From Paenibacillus alkalitolerans (lineage in GTDB: Bacteria > Bacillota > Bacilli > Paenibacillales > YIM-B00363), in the NCBI RefSeq assembly GCF_016482785.1, contig NZ_JAEMXM010000013.1, positions 62,001 through 126,000 of the forward strand: a DNA stretch of 64,000 nt, written 5' to 3'. Shown here one piece after another: positions 1 through 8,303 of this stretch. A program made the translations under genes and the position numbers. Below the pieces are notes generated by a model, which saw only the letters and a program-made list of their open reading frames with translations, was not told where the DNA came from and did not search any database. Numbering within the stretch: the first letter of the stretch is position 1; each line of letters starts with the position of its first letter.

Positions 1-105
1 ATACTGCCGGTCTCCGAATTGGGAAAACTGATGGAAGCGGTCGACGCGGTTCACGCGGCTGACGAGCCGGCTGCGGATTCGCGCCGGACGTCAGTCGTTC
101 CCTAA
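1..105 (+). CDS. C-terminal end of an unidentified protein (5' partial)
   Basis: An open frame enters from the left edge and ends at TAA 103-105, giving the last 34 residues. The tail is alanine- and acid-rich, then basic (ends SRRTSVVP), and shows no domain. Its last 15 bases overlap the end of the convergent minus-strand gene at 91-1212. I do not recognise the family, and without the rest of the gene it cannot be named. That the frame is coding is an inference from its openness and composition. Confidence 0.4.
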   Translation: MLPVSELGKLMEAVDAVHAADEPAADSRRTSVVP

Positions 106-1212
106 TGCAAGAGGGAAACCATTGAACTTTAGCTTGACCTCGAGCGTTCGCACTTTTGTCTTTACCTCGGACGCTTCTAATCCCGCGAACAACCGGCCTG
201 GGCGGAACGTTAATTCAAATTGCTCTTGCAGCGCTTTGCTTGTCGTATCTGGGAGAGTGAAGCCATTGTAATTCAACGCGGCGATTTGAAACCGAAGAAG
301 GTTTTCCGGCTCTTGTTCCAGTACGTACCGTCCTTCGATCGTTGCCTTCTTCGAATCATGCGAGCCGAAAATTATCAATTTATTTTCCTCGAAGCGAAAC
401 GTCACCTCTTCGAACAGCCGGCTTTTCGATCTCAGGTAACCGTTGAAATCTTCTTCCGAAAGCCGAACGAATATATTCGTTCCGTCCAGCGACAGCTTGG
501 ACTCGTCGGTTAACAGATCGGCGATATCGTTCATTGCCTTGCCGAACTCCGTGAGATATGTTTTAAATAGCGGCAGTCCTTCGATTTCCCAGTCCGCCGT
601 TAATTGCTCGATTTGTCCGGTCTGCTTCTCCCGTTCGTCTTCTGTCAGCTGCGCCAGTTTTCGGTCGAAGTCCTTCTGCAGGGCGGTCAGATGCTCTCTT
701 TGCACCAAGCGGTCGGAAATAACGGTCTGAAGGCGTTCATGCGTCTTCTCCAATTCCGCCGACAGCCGAAGCCTCTCTTCATATGCCGCCCGGTAGCTGC
801 GGAGTACGCGGAAATCATTCCTTACAACCGCATTCAAATAATCAAGGACGGCCAGTGCGTCGTTGAGCGAATCCATTCGAATCAACAGCAGCCACAGATG
901 ATCGCGGTTTCCCATGTAATAGGCTCTTAGCACTTTGCCGGCGGCGTCGCTCTTTTTGTCCATCACGACCTGCTGTTTCGATAATGCCGCCTCATTTTCT
1001 ACGATCCGCGACTGTACCGCCTTCTCCTCTTGCTTCAATCGGGCAACTTCTTTGTCGATTTCATGGATGGTAAGCCCTTGCTGCAGCAGGGACCGGTCCG
1101 GTGCGGCAGGTTCCGCCGACGGTGCCGCATTCTCCGCCGCTGCACTCCCCAAGGCAAGCGTAAACAGCACGACCGCGCCGATCAGCCGTTTCGCCCATCT
1201 CAATTCGTTCAT
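91..1212 (-). CDS. Secreted coiled-coil protein, PcsB/CwlO N-domain-like
   Basis: A 373-residue protein with a Sec signal peptide (basic start, hydrophobic stretch to about residue 24, AAA cleavage region). A long heptad-rich coiled coil (about residues 45-190) is interrupted near residue 100 by a segment with YYMGNRDHLWLLL, resembling the hinge of the coiled-coil domains that precede catalytic domains in peptidoglycan hydrolases such as PcsB and CwlO. The C-terminal half (about 200-373) shows no NlpC/P60 or CHAP motif, so it is probably not itself a hydrolase. ATG 1212 follows an AGAGGGGAA ribosome binding site. It lies downstream of a minus-strand lipoprotein gene but behind that gene's terminator. 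A role at the cell envelope is inferred. Confidence 0.6.
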   Translation of the reverse strand: MNELRWAKRLIGAVVLFTLALGSAAAENAAPSAEPAAPDRSLLQQGLTIHEIDKEVARLKQEEKAVQSRIVENEAALSKQQVVMDKKSDAAGKVLRAYYMGNRDHLWLLLIRMDSLNDALAVLDYLNAVVRNDFRVLRSYRAAYEERLRLSAELEKTHERLQTVISDRLVQREHLTALQKDFDRKLAQLTEDEREKQTGQIEQLTADWEIEGLPLFKTYLTEFGKAMNDIADLLTDESKLSLDGTNIFVRLSEEDFNGYLRSKSRLFEEVTFRFEENKLIIFGSHDSKKATIEGRYVLEQEPENLLRFQIAALNYNGFTLPDTTSKALQEQFELTFRPGRLFAGLEASEVKTKVRTLEVKLKFNGFPLALGND

Positions 1213-1283
1213 TCCGTTCCCCTCTTCCGCAACTGTAGGTCATCCTCATATAAAATTATCGATAAAACGTTCCCGCCATGACA

Positions 1284-1325
1284 GAAAAAAGCCCCGATTC
1301 CGGAAATTGCCGAAAATCGAGGCTT
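1284..1325 (-). terminator. Rho-independent terminator of the minus-strand lipoprotein gene
   Basis: An 11-bp stem (AAGCCCCGATT with AATCGAGGCTT, one G-T wobble) closes a loop of about 15 nt. Read on the minus strand it is followed by TTTTTT. It begins 6 bp after the stop codon of the gene at 1332-2300. Confidence 0.75.
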
Positions 1326-1331
1326 GTGAGG

Positions 1332-2300
1332 TCATTGTTGCTTTGCTGCTGCCCGGTCTGCGGCTATAAACTTCAGAAGATCGGAGAAGGGAAGCGCTTG
1401 GTCGGGAACCGGCTTTGTCATCTGAGGCTGACGGTTTACTTCGGTTTTGAGAATAGTTAACTGCACATGGCTTTCATTAGTAAACGTGACGTCGAGCGAT
1501 TGTTCCGCTATAAATCCGTCGGAGTCTATCGTAACGGCGACGGTTCCGCCGGGAAGAAGCTTGGCGCTCTTTCCATTGTACTGCGTCCACTGCGTGGCGG
1601 TGTCGTTTCCGATCAGCTTCAACTCTTGCAGCTTCCCGATCGCTGCCGACCAGCCGGCTGCGAAAGCGTCGGCAATATCGTCGGCATTTTCATCGGTGAC
1701 TGCGATTTCAATGCGATTCGGTCCTTGTTCGTCTTCGCTTGCCGATTGACGGACCCATCTCGCATCCGCGGCGGAAATGATGGAAGGGACCAGCGTATCG
1801 AGCGCTTTCTGCCATCCCATAACGACCGCGGGGTCGAATGGCACGGAAGATTTCAAATCGAGCGGTTTGTCGACGAGAAAATATTCGTTCTCTTTGTTCA
1901 ACATTGGAATGCTGACGTACAATTTGTTATCTTGGATTAGCAGCGGCACGTTGTACGTTTGCTTTGCCGCATCGTCGCGCAAGGCGATGTCCGCTTCTAC
2001 CCGAAGCGGGTCGGTATAGGCTGCGCCCTTCCAGGACAAGCCTTCTTCCGACGCCAACATTGCGGCCGCGCCTGCGAAAATAGGGGATACCGGAGGTTGT
2101 TGCGCTCCGTCGGAGTTCCATTTCACCTTCATCTTGGCTTCGAGCGCGTAGTTGGAGATCTCCCCGTTCTTGTCATATGCGGCAGCAACGGCGGACTTCC
2201 ATTTGTCCCCGTCGGGGTTTTCGTTTGTGCAGCCCGTGAATAAGGCCGCGGCAGCCACCGTTATTACGGAGGCGGCGGTCAACCATCTAGTAATCGTCAT
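1332..2300 (-). CDS. Lipoprotein of unknown function
   Basis: A 322-residue protein with an N-terminal signal and lipobox (LFTGC; lipidated Cys near residue 24), so it is probably anchored to the outer face of the membrane. The mature part is mixed alpha/beta with repeated phrases such as NYALEAKMKVKW, recalling the LolA/LppX-type folds of Gram-positive lipoproteins (for example DUF6612-like proteins). That assignment is a loose impression. The start ATG 2300 is preferred over an upstream ATG at 2339 because AGGAAGGGGAAA lies about 10 nt before it and the signal peptide then begins properly. It has its own terminator and is divergent from the methyltransferase gene at 2428. Confidence 0.6.
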   Translation of the reverse strand: MTITRWLTAASVITVAAAALFTGCTNENPDGDKWKSAVAAAYDKNGEISNYALEAKMKVKWNSDGAQQPPVSPIFAGAAAMLASEEGLSWKGAAYTDPLRVEADIALRDDAAKQTYNVPLLIQDNKLYVSIPMLNKENEYFLVDKPLDLKSSVPFDPAVVMGWQKALDTLVPSIISAADARWVRQSASEDEQGPNRIEIAVTDENADDIADAFAAGWSAAIGKLQELKLIGNDTATQWTQYNGKSAKLLPGGTVAVTIDSDGFIAEQSLDVTFTNESHVQLTILKTEVNRQPQMTKPVPDQALPFSDLLKFIAADRAAAKQQ

Positions 2301-2427
2301 TCGAACTTGTTTCCCCTTCCTGCAAAAGAACCGCATCATGAATGTAGAAATATTATATCAGGCAACCATGCCCGTTGTCTTTAAGAACGAAGGCAAGAGG
2401 CACATGGCAATTTGAGGAGGAACGGCG

Positions 2428-3552
2428 TTGGCTCATCCCGGCAATCAATCGTTGATCGAACGCATCCGCGCGTTGATGGAACAATGCGGCGGAGCGATTC
2501 CGTTCGCGCAATATATGAATATGTGTCTTTATGATGAGAAAGACGGCTATTACACAAAAGAAGCTGCCAAAGTTGGAAAAGACGGCGATTTTTACACAAG
2601 CGCTTACGTCGGAACGGCAATGGGATGGGCAATTGCTTCGTTCATTGCGGAAGCGGCGGAAGCGGCGCTATCGGGCGGCGGCGCGTTCACTGTGATGGAA
2701 TGGGGCGGAGGAGACGGCCGATTGGCGAAAGCCGTCCTGGATACGCTTGCGGAACAGTATCCCCAAACTTATGAGCGGTTGACATTCGTTTCGGTGGATA
2801 CGAGTGCTTATCATCGCATGCTGCAGTCGGACGCGCTTGACGCTTACAGGGGAAAGGTGGAAGCAATCGTTTCGCCGGCCGATCCCGCGGTCGGAGAAGC
2901 GTTGAGCCGCGGCTTCACCGTATTGTACGCGAATGAGCTGCTTGATGCCTTTCCAGTGCACCGATTGCGCAAGGAAGGCGGCGAAGTGAAAGAGATTTAT
3001 GTGAGTTGGAATGAGGAACGCGGCGCGTTTGCGGAAATCACGGGACCGGTTTCCGACGTTCGGATTGTTGATATGTTAGACCGGCTGTCCGTCCGTTTGC
3101 AGGAAGGGCAGACGGCTGAATTGAATCTCGGAGCAACGGAATGGATTCGCAATCTCGGTTCGGCCGTAGTCCGCGGCGCAGTGGCTCTTATCGATTACGG
3201 CGACGTATCTTCGGAGCTCTACGCCTCGCACCGGATGGAGGGAACGCTCGTTTGCTACCGTAAGCACGCCGCGCACGGGGATCCGTACGTGTGGGTCGGC
3301 GAGCAGGATATGACCGCGCATGTCGACTTTGGACTGTGCAGGCTCTCGGCACTCGAAGCGGGATTCACCGATGTGGAGCTTCGCACGCAAAAACAATTTT
3401 TGGTGGAGCGCGGCATATTGAACCGTCTGCAGCCGCACGCGGGCACCGACCCGTTCTCTCCCGAAGCGCGAAATAACAGGGCGATCCGCCAGCTTCTATT
3501 GAGCGACGGGATGAGCGAGCTGTTTAAAGTGATGACGATGCGCAAGGGGTAG
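2428..3552 (+). CDS. SAM-dependent methyltransferase, MidA/NDUFAF7 family
   Basis: A 374-residue protein of the DUF185/MidA family. The N-terminus has the family's FAQYMNMCLYDEKDGYYT segment (about residues 24-42), and the SAM-binding motif I follows as VMEWGGGDGRLA (about 88-100), then YANELLDAFPVHR (about 167-180). The mitochondrial relative NDUFAF7 dimethylates an arginine of a complex I subunit; the bacterial substrate is generally unknown, so only methyltransferase activity is predicted. It uses a TTG start at 2428, 7 nt after GAGGAGG. It stands alone, followed by a 600-bp non-coding stretch. Length is usual for the family. Confidence 0.85.
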   Translation: MAHPGNQSLIERIRALMEQCGGAIPFAQYMNMCLYDEKDGYYTKEAAKVGKDGDFYTSAYVGTAMGWAIASFIAEAAEAALSGGGAFTVMEWGGGDGRLAKAVLDTLAEQYPQTYERLTFVSVDTSAYHRMLQSDALDAYRGKVEAIVSPADPAVGEALSRGFTVLYANELLDAFPVHRLRKEGGEVKEIYVSWNEERGAFAEITGPVSDVRIVDMLDRLSVRLQEGQTAELNLGATEWIRNLGSAVVRGAVALIDYGDVSSELYASHRMEGTLVCYRKHAAHGDPYVWVGEQDMTAHVDFGLCRLSALEAGFTDVELRTQKQFLVERGILNRLQPHAGTDPFSPEARNNRAIRQLLLSDGMSELFKVMTMRKG

Positions 3553-3586
3553 GGCACGCAGTTCACATAATGTTGAGTTAGTTGCC

Positions 3587-3660
3587 GTAAGCGAAGATAC
3601 TTCGATAACAGGGTGGCGAACGCCGGATTTGAGCGCTGCAAGCGAAGAAACTTCGCTTAC
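3587..3660. repeat. Two hairpin units, 51 bp apart, diverged relatives of the 52-bp array
   Basis: Two hairpins of the same design lie in tandem: GCGAAG-ATA-CTTCG (stem core at 3591) and GCAAGCGAAG-AAA-CTTCGCTTAC (3638-3660, 9 of 10 pairs). They are offset by 51 bp. The layout of a stem, a three-base loop and TTAC after the 3' arm matches the units of the array at 62.8-63.6 kb (CCGGAG-AAA-CTCCGG-TTAC, 52-bp period). Common ancestry is inferred from design and period, as the sequence between hairpins has diverged. Confidence 0.5.
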
Positions 3661-3701
3661 AAAAGTGGACTTCATTGCGCAGGAGGTGTTTTCTTCAAGC
3701 T

Positions 3702-3755
3702 TTTACTCGTCAACGGTTACATTAGCATTAATGTACTCCGTTGAGAAAAAGTAAA
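3702..3755. repeat. Long imperfect palindrome in the gap before the S-layer gene
   Basis: Nested arms pair as TTTACT/AGTAAA, TCAACGG/CCGTTGA and TACATT/AATGTA around the loop AGCATT: 19 base pairs with small internal loops. No T-run follows, so it is not an obvious terminator. The rest of the gap 3553-4166 holds the two-unit hairpin repeat upstream and the structured leader downstream; no credible gene was found in it. Confidence 0.45.
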
Positions 3756-4019
3756 CAATCTTCTCTGTTACTTCGATGTTGATTTGAACAACCCTCTCCA
3801 ACTATGACCCACTTAACAACCCTTGTAAGCTATTTACCGCCATATTCCCCGATTTTCACACCATTTTCTGCCATTATAGCGCTTCTCCACTCTCTTTCTC
3901 GGGCTGTCTATGAATGGAAGCGTTTTTTTGAGAATTTTGTAAGGAATTCGTTAGTTTTTCGCAAGATTCAAGACAAGGAATTTGTTAATAAAATATGAAA
4001 TATTATTACCTATGCTGCC

Positions 4020-4111
4020 ATACGGGCGAACGGCTACCGAAGAAAGCTCGGATGACGGGGATTGGGGGGAATTGCCCGGCGGTCGATTATCTTTCTTCCG
4101 GAGGTTCGTAT
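4020..4111 (+). promoter_or_regulatory. Candidate structured 5' leader of the S-layer homology gene
   Basis: The arms 4020-4046 and 4091-4111 pair over most of their length: ATACG/CGTAT, GAAC/GTTC, then CCG-AAGAAAG with CTTTCTTCCGG, leaving small internal loops. The enclosed 44 nt is G-rich (GACGGGG, GGGGGG, GCCCGGCGG). The element ends about 55 nt before the TTG start of the gene at 4167. It does not match the c-di-GMP, c-di-AMP, FMN, TPP or glycine riboswitch consensus as I recall them. A regulatory or mRNA-stabilising leader is inferred; no promoter was identified with confidence. Confidence 0.4.
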
Positions 4112-4166
4112 CGGCTCAGCTCATGGCGCTCTACACACTACAGAATTCTTGAAGGAGGATGCAAAT

Positions 4167-5426
4167 TTGAACATCCGCAAAATCGCAGTTGTCGGCGCTC
4201 TATCCTTGTTCTTAACGGTCGGCAGCGCCTCCGCATTCGCCGCATCGTTGGAAGATACGATCGGACTTGCCGGTGAAGAGTCGATCAACAAGCTGGTCGC
4301 TCTAAACGTATTCTCGTCGGGCGCGAGCTTCCGTCCGGAAGATCCGCTCACCCGGGGCGAACTCGCGTACATATTGAATCAAGTATTGATGCTCGAAACT
4401 CCGTCAAAACTCCCCCAAATCAAAGACGTAGCCACCGCGAAGGGCGCAAACGCCAACATCGCCAAAGCGGTCGGCAACGGATATATTTCGTTGAACAACG
4501 GTAAATTCCATGCAAACTGGAGCGTGACTTACGGCGAGCTTAGCAAGGCGCTTGCGTACGGACTTGGCTTCAAACCGTCCTGGTCCGACCGGAAGGTGGA
4601 CACGTTCTACTACCTTGAGCGCAAAGGCGTGCTCTCGATCGACACTGATCTTGACGCGAAGGTCACCCGCGAAGACGCGGCAGTGATTATCGATAATTTC
4701 CTTACAGCCAAAGGTTACTTCAACGCAGACGAAGGCGTCGTCAGCGGATTGACGGATACAGGCATCATCATCAACAACGGCTCCGCGAATGTAGAATACA
4801 AAGTGGCTAAGAATGCCGTGTTCTTTATTAACGGCGAAGGAGCCGAGAAAACTGCCTTCGGTCCGGGCACTGCCGTAGAAGTCGCGTTGAACGCGAAAGG
4901 CGAAGCCGCATATATTAACGGCGGAATTCTGGGCCTTGTGGAAGGCGCAATTACACTGTCGGACGGCAAAGTGAAAATCAATGACACTTTGAAAAATGTC
5001 AATCTCAATGCTGTTGTAACGCCGCTTACGAACAGTCCGGACAAAACGTTTACTTTCACGAACTTCGGCCTTTACAGCGCCGCGGGAGTTACATTCGGCG
5101 GCGGAGTGTATGTAAACGAAGGCACGGATGAAGTTACGATGTTGAATGTGAATATGGCGAAAGCGGAGGGCAGAGCTTTCACGGTGAGCGGTAACAAAGT
5201 GACGCTCGATTTCTCCGGAGACGCGCTCGACAATCAAACGTTCGCGGTTGCGGAAGACGCAAAGATCGTGCTTGAGACCGATGCCGAGAAGACGCTTGCA
5301 CTGGCCGACCTAGCCGCTCTTCAAACTGACAACACGTTGAGCGGGACGATTGAAATCAACAGTGACGGAGTCATTACTGCAATAACGGCAAAGGCCGAGC
5401 CGAAAAAGACGGACAAGGCTGAATAA
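4167..5426 (+). CDS. S-layer homology (SLH) domain protein
   Basis: A 419-residue exported protein. The signal peptide (hydrophobic to about residue 20, then ASAFAAS) is followed by three SLH-type repeats at about 28-65, 75-115 and 120-165; the first is clearest (FSSGASFRPEDPLTRGELA), the others degenerate. SLH triplets bind pyruvylated secondary wall polymers, so the protein is probably wall-bound. The remaining 250 residues are beta-rich, with repeated INNG and LNAKGEAAYINGG phrases, and have no recognised enzyme motif. The start is TTG 4167, 8 nt after AAGGAGG; the longer frame from 4062 would hide the signal peptide. It ends 26 bp before a peptide-binding protein gene, so co-transcription is likely. 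Confidence 0.8.
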   Translation: MNIRKIAVVGALSLFLTVGSASAFAASLEDTIGLAGEESINKLVALNVFSSGASFRPEDPLTRGELAYILNQVLMLETPSKLPQIKDVATAKGANANIAKAVGNGYISLNNGKFHANWSVTYGELSKALAYGLGFKPSWSDRKVDTFYYLERKGVLSIDTDLDAKVTREDAAVIIDNFLTAKGYFNADEGVVSGLTDTGIIINNGSANVEYKVAKNAVFFINGEGAEKTAFGPGTAVEVALNAKGEAAYINGGILGLVEGAITLSDGKVKINDTLKNVNLNAVVTPLTNSPDKTFTFTNFGLYSAAGVTFGGGVYVNEGTDEVTMLNVNMAKAEGRAFTVSGNKVTLDFSGDALDNQTFAVAEDAKIVLETDAEKTLALADLAALQTDNTLSGTIEINSDGVITAITAKAEPKKTDKAE

Positions 5427-5452
5427 AGCACATAGAGAGGAGTATACATTCC

Positions 5453-7084
5453 GTGAAAAATATGATTAAGAAAATTGCAGCTGTCTCTCTTGCTACGGCT
5501 TTGGTATTCTCTGCAGTCGGAGCTACAAGCGCAGGTGCCGTCCGCGAGGGGTATGACCCGAAAAAAGCCGGCGGCAAAGTCGTATTAACTTCGTTCGCCG
5601 ACCCGGTAATCTTCATATGGAACCGCGCAAGCGATTCCGCATCCAACGACTTGATGGATATGATGTTCGAACCTCTTGTCGATTCCGGTTTCAACGGCCA
5701 ACCGGTTCCTGGCCTTGCGACAAGCTGGAAGTTCGATAAGAAAAACCTGACATATACTTTCAATCTTCGTAAAGGCGTTAAATGGCACGACGGCAAGCCG
5801 TTCACCGCAAAAGACGTAAAATTCAGCTTCGATATGTACATTCATCCGGATTCGCTGAATACGTACAAAGCGGATTACCAGTCGATCGAGAGTGTCTCCG
5901 TCGTTGACGATTACACCGTAAAATTCAAATTGAAAGAAAACAACGTCTTTTTCCTTGTCGGTCCTGCGAACGACGGGCTGATTATGCCGGCGCACCATTT
6001 CCCGAACGGAGTGAAAGATTATAACGCGGACAACTCCAAATTCGGCCGCAATCCGATCGGTACAGGTCCGTACAAGTTGAAGGAATGGAAGTCGGATGAG
6101 CGCATCGTTCTCGTCGCAAACAGAAATTGGTGGGCAGGCCGTCCGTATATGGATGAAGTCGTCACCCGCATTCTTCCCGACGCCAACGTAGAGGCGCTCA
6201 ACTTGATCAAGGGCGACGTCGACTTCGTAGAATCGATTACCCCGAGAACATTGTCGCAGGTGGCGAAAGACAAAGACCTCAAGACGGTTACGTACGATTA
6301 CGGCCGTTTCGACTATGTCGGCTGGAACAATGCAAACCCGATTTTCAAAGATAAGAAAGTGCGCCAAGCGGTGAACTACGCGTTGAACCGTCAAGCGATC
6401 GTATCGCAAATTTTCCTCGGCAAGGCGTATCCTGGAACGGGCCCGATGCATCCGAAGCTGCCGCAAGAAAACAAGAGCGTGAAGCCTTATCCGTACGATT
6501 TGAAGAAATCGGCGGCATTGTTGGCGGAAGCGGGCTGGAAGAAGGGTTCAGACGGTGTTCTTGCGAAAGACGGCAAAAAATTTGAAATTGAAGTCACTTA
6601 CAACAACGGCAATGTGATCCGTCAAAAGATCGCACAAGTTCTTGCGGCCGATTTGAAGAAGCTCGGCATCAAGGCGACGGTTCGCGGCTATGAATGGTCC
6701 TTGTACCTCGATAAGTACATGAAGGGCGAGCTAGACATGTTTGTGCTTGCATGGGGCGGCTACGACGGCGCATCTTTGGAACACTACGGAATTTTCCACT
6801 CTTCCGCCATACCGAATATTGAGAAAGGCACCGCCGGCAACAACCGGATGCGCATCAACTATCCGAAAGTCGACAAAATCCTTGAGCAATATTTGACGGA
6901 AGAAGATGCGAATAAGCGGATCAAGATGTATCAAGAGCTGCATGCATTCTTGGCTGAAGAAGCTGTGGCGGCGTTCACCCACCACCCGAGAGTCACTGCC
7001 GGCATGGACAAAAACTTGATGGGCGTGAAAATTTCGATGGCCAGCCCATACTTCAACATTCACGATTGGTACTGGAAGAAATAG
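5453..7084 (+). CDS. Peptide ABC transporter substrate-binding protein (no lipobox)
   Basis: A 543-residue family 5 extracellular solute-binding protein (OppA/DppA/AppA type). Typical motifs are visible: LATSWKFDKKNLTYTFNLRKGVKWHDGKPFTAKDV (split over residues about 70-105), NPIGTGPYKLKEW (about 200) and FKDKKVRQAVNYALNRQAIV (about 300). It should deliver oligopeptides or a similar ligand to the permeases encoded next. The N-terminus is a Sec signal with an AGA cleavage region and contains no cysteine, so the usual lipid anchor of Gram-positive binding proteins is missing. GTG start 5453 follows GAGAGGAG. It is separated from its permease genes by a hairpin and a repeat element. Confidence 0.9.
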   Translation: MKNMIKKIAAVSLATALVFSAVGATSAGAVREGYDPKKAGGKVVLTSFADPVIFIWNRASDSASNDLMDMMFEPLVDSGFNGQPVPGLATSWKFDKKNLTYTFNLRKGVKWHDGKPFTAKDVKFSFDMYIHPDSLNTYKADYQSIESVSVVDDYTVKFKLKENNVFFLVGPANDGLIMPAHHFPNGVKDYNADNSKFGRNPIGTGPYKLKEWKSDERIVLVANRNWWAGRPYMDEVVTRILPDANVEALNLIKGDVDFVESITPRTLSQVAKDKDLKTVTYDYGRFDYVGWNNANPIFKDKKVRQAVNYALNRQAIVSQIFLGKAYPGTGPMHPKLPQENKSVKPYPYDLKKSAALLAEAGWKKGSDGVLAKDGKKFEIEVTYNNGNVIRQKIAQVLAADLKKLGIKATVRGYEWSLYLDKYMKGELDMFVLAWGGYDGASLEHYGIFHSSAIPNIEKGTAGNNRMRINYPKVDKILEQYLTEEDANKRIKMYQELHAFLAEEAVAAFTHHPRVTAGMDKNLMGVKISMASPYFNIHDWYWKK

Positions 7085-7140
7085 TTCACATGCTTCGCAC
7101 CTTAGACAACTCATACCGAGCGTAACGCGACAACCTTACT

Positions 7141-7180
7141 GACAGCCGCTTGCGATGTAAGCCCGTCGCGGGCGGCTGTC
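7141..7180 (+). terminator. Hairpin after the first peptide-binding protein gene
   Basis: GACAGCCGC pairs with GCGGCTGTC across about 22 nt. The tail (TTATAATGTC) is only partly T-rich, so termination may be incomplete. A leaky stop here would give more binding protein than permease, as is common for such operons (inference). Confidence 0.5.
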
Positions 7181-7233
7181 TTATAATGTCAGAAAGTATT
7201 AGTTTTATGACCTAAACACCTTTGTGACATTGC

Positions 7234-7295
7234 AAGAAAAACTTCCTCTAATCGCGGTCTCGCTTCCTGAATGTACTTCGAAAAAGTTTTTCTTA
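7234..7295. repeat. Dispersed intergenic repeat element, copy A
   Basis: This is one of three copies of an element with the core TCGCGGTCTNGCTTC, a short spacer, ACTTCGA and a 3' arm. Here the ends AAGAAAAACTT (7234-7244) and AAGTTTTTCTT (7284-7294) are perfectly complementary over 11 bp. It lies between the binding-protein and permease genes of the first peptide importer, just upstream of the permease start. The other copies are near 16272 and 54819. Confidence 0.6.
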
Positions 7296-7321
7296 TTTTG
7301 CCTGAAATGAGGGGTTCAGCT

Positions 7322-8290
7322 TTGTTTGTATTTATCGTGCGCCGAACGCTGCAGACGATACCTCTTCTGTTTATCATATCCATCATAACGTTCCTGCTCA
7401 TGACGCTCGCTCCCGGCGACCCGACCGCCATGTTTCAAAATCCGGAAGGGGAAAATAATGCGGAGAGTTTAGAAAACGTTCGCGATAAGCTCGGATTGAA
7501 CGAACCTATTTACGTCCAATATTTGAAATGGTTGAAACTGATCGTATTGGAAGGCGATATGGGTTACTCGTTTCAAGACGGTCGTCCGGTGCTGACGAAA
7601 ATTGTGGAGCGCATACCCGCGACATTAATATTGATGGGCACCGCGATTACATTATCGTTCCTCATCGCCATACCTATAGGCGTGTACTCGGCGGTGCGAA
7701 AATATTCCGCATTGGATAACACTTTCACCGTTTTGTCGTTCCTGGGGGTCTCGATCCCTTCGTTCTTCTTGGCATTAATGGCCATTCTTGTTTTCTCCAT
7801 TACGTGGCCGATCTTTCCGGTTAGCGGGATGCGCGGCGACGATACTTCGGGTTTCGACTTTGCCGATATTGCCTACCATCTTGTGCTGCCGGCTACCGTG
7901 TTGGCTTTCGGTCTCATAGCATCTTTGTCGCGTTTCATGCGTTCCAGCATGCTCGATGTCATCAATCAGGATTTTATCCGCACCGCAAGAGCCAAAGGAT
8001 TGTCCGACAACAAAGTTGTTTTGAAGCACGCGCTTCGCAATGCGCTTCTGCCAATCATCACGCTGATCGGCTTGCAGCTGCCGCATTTGCTCGGAGGCGC
8101 GCTCATTATCGAGCAAATCTTCGCATGGCCGGGCATGGGGAGACTTGCCGTCGGCGCCATATTCATTCGCGATTATCAGGTCATTATGGGAATTACCATG
8201 GTAGGTTCCGTACTTGTCGTTCTTGGCAACTTGCTTGCGGACGTGCTGTATGCCGTCGTCGACCCGCGCATCCAATACGGCAAAAATTAG
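7322..8290 (+). CDS. Peptide ABC transporter permease (OppB/DppB type)
   Basis: A 322-residue membrane protein with about six transmembrane segments. It has the family N-terminal phrase LAPGDPT (about residue 35) and, after the fourth segment, the EAA loop ARAKGLSDNKVVLKHALRNALLP (split; about 222-245), which contacts the ATPases. It ends with the usual VVDPRIQYGK. TTG 7322 is chosen as start because AGGGG lies 7 nt upstream and the product then begins MFVFIVRRTLQ like its homologues; an ATG at 7307 is possible. It forms the channel with the permease encoded 13 bp downstream. Confidence 0.9.
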   Translation: MFVFIVRRTLQTIPLLFIISIITFLLMTLAPGDPTAMFQNPEGENNAESLENVRDKLGLNEPIYVQYLKWLKLIVLEGDMGYSFQDGRPVLTKIVERIPATLILMGTAITLSFLIAIPIGVYSAVRKYSALDNTFTVLSFLGVSIPSFFLALMAILVFSITWPIFPVSGMRGDDTSGFDFADIAYHLVLPATVLAFGLIASLSRFMRSSMLDVINQDFIRTARAKGLSDNKVVLKHALRNALLPIITLIGLQLPHLLGGALIIEQIFAWPGMGRLAVGAIFIRDYQVIMGITMVGSVLVVLGNLLADVLYAVVDPRIQYGKN

Positions 8291-8303
8291 TGAGGTGAAA
8301 ATA

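Noticed and set aside
3804-3998. A 64-codon frame before the S-layer gene
   Set aside because: No ribosome binding site, AT-rich low-quality composition and no domain; it sits among non-coding fold-back elements.
4020-4111. c-di-GMP, c-di-AMP or FMN riboswitch in the S-layer leader
   Set aside because: Short likenesses (GGGCGAAC, GGCGGTCGA) occur, but the remaining consensus positions and helix order of these classes as I recall them are not met. Only a generic structured leader is claimed.
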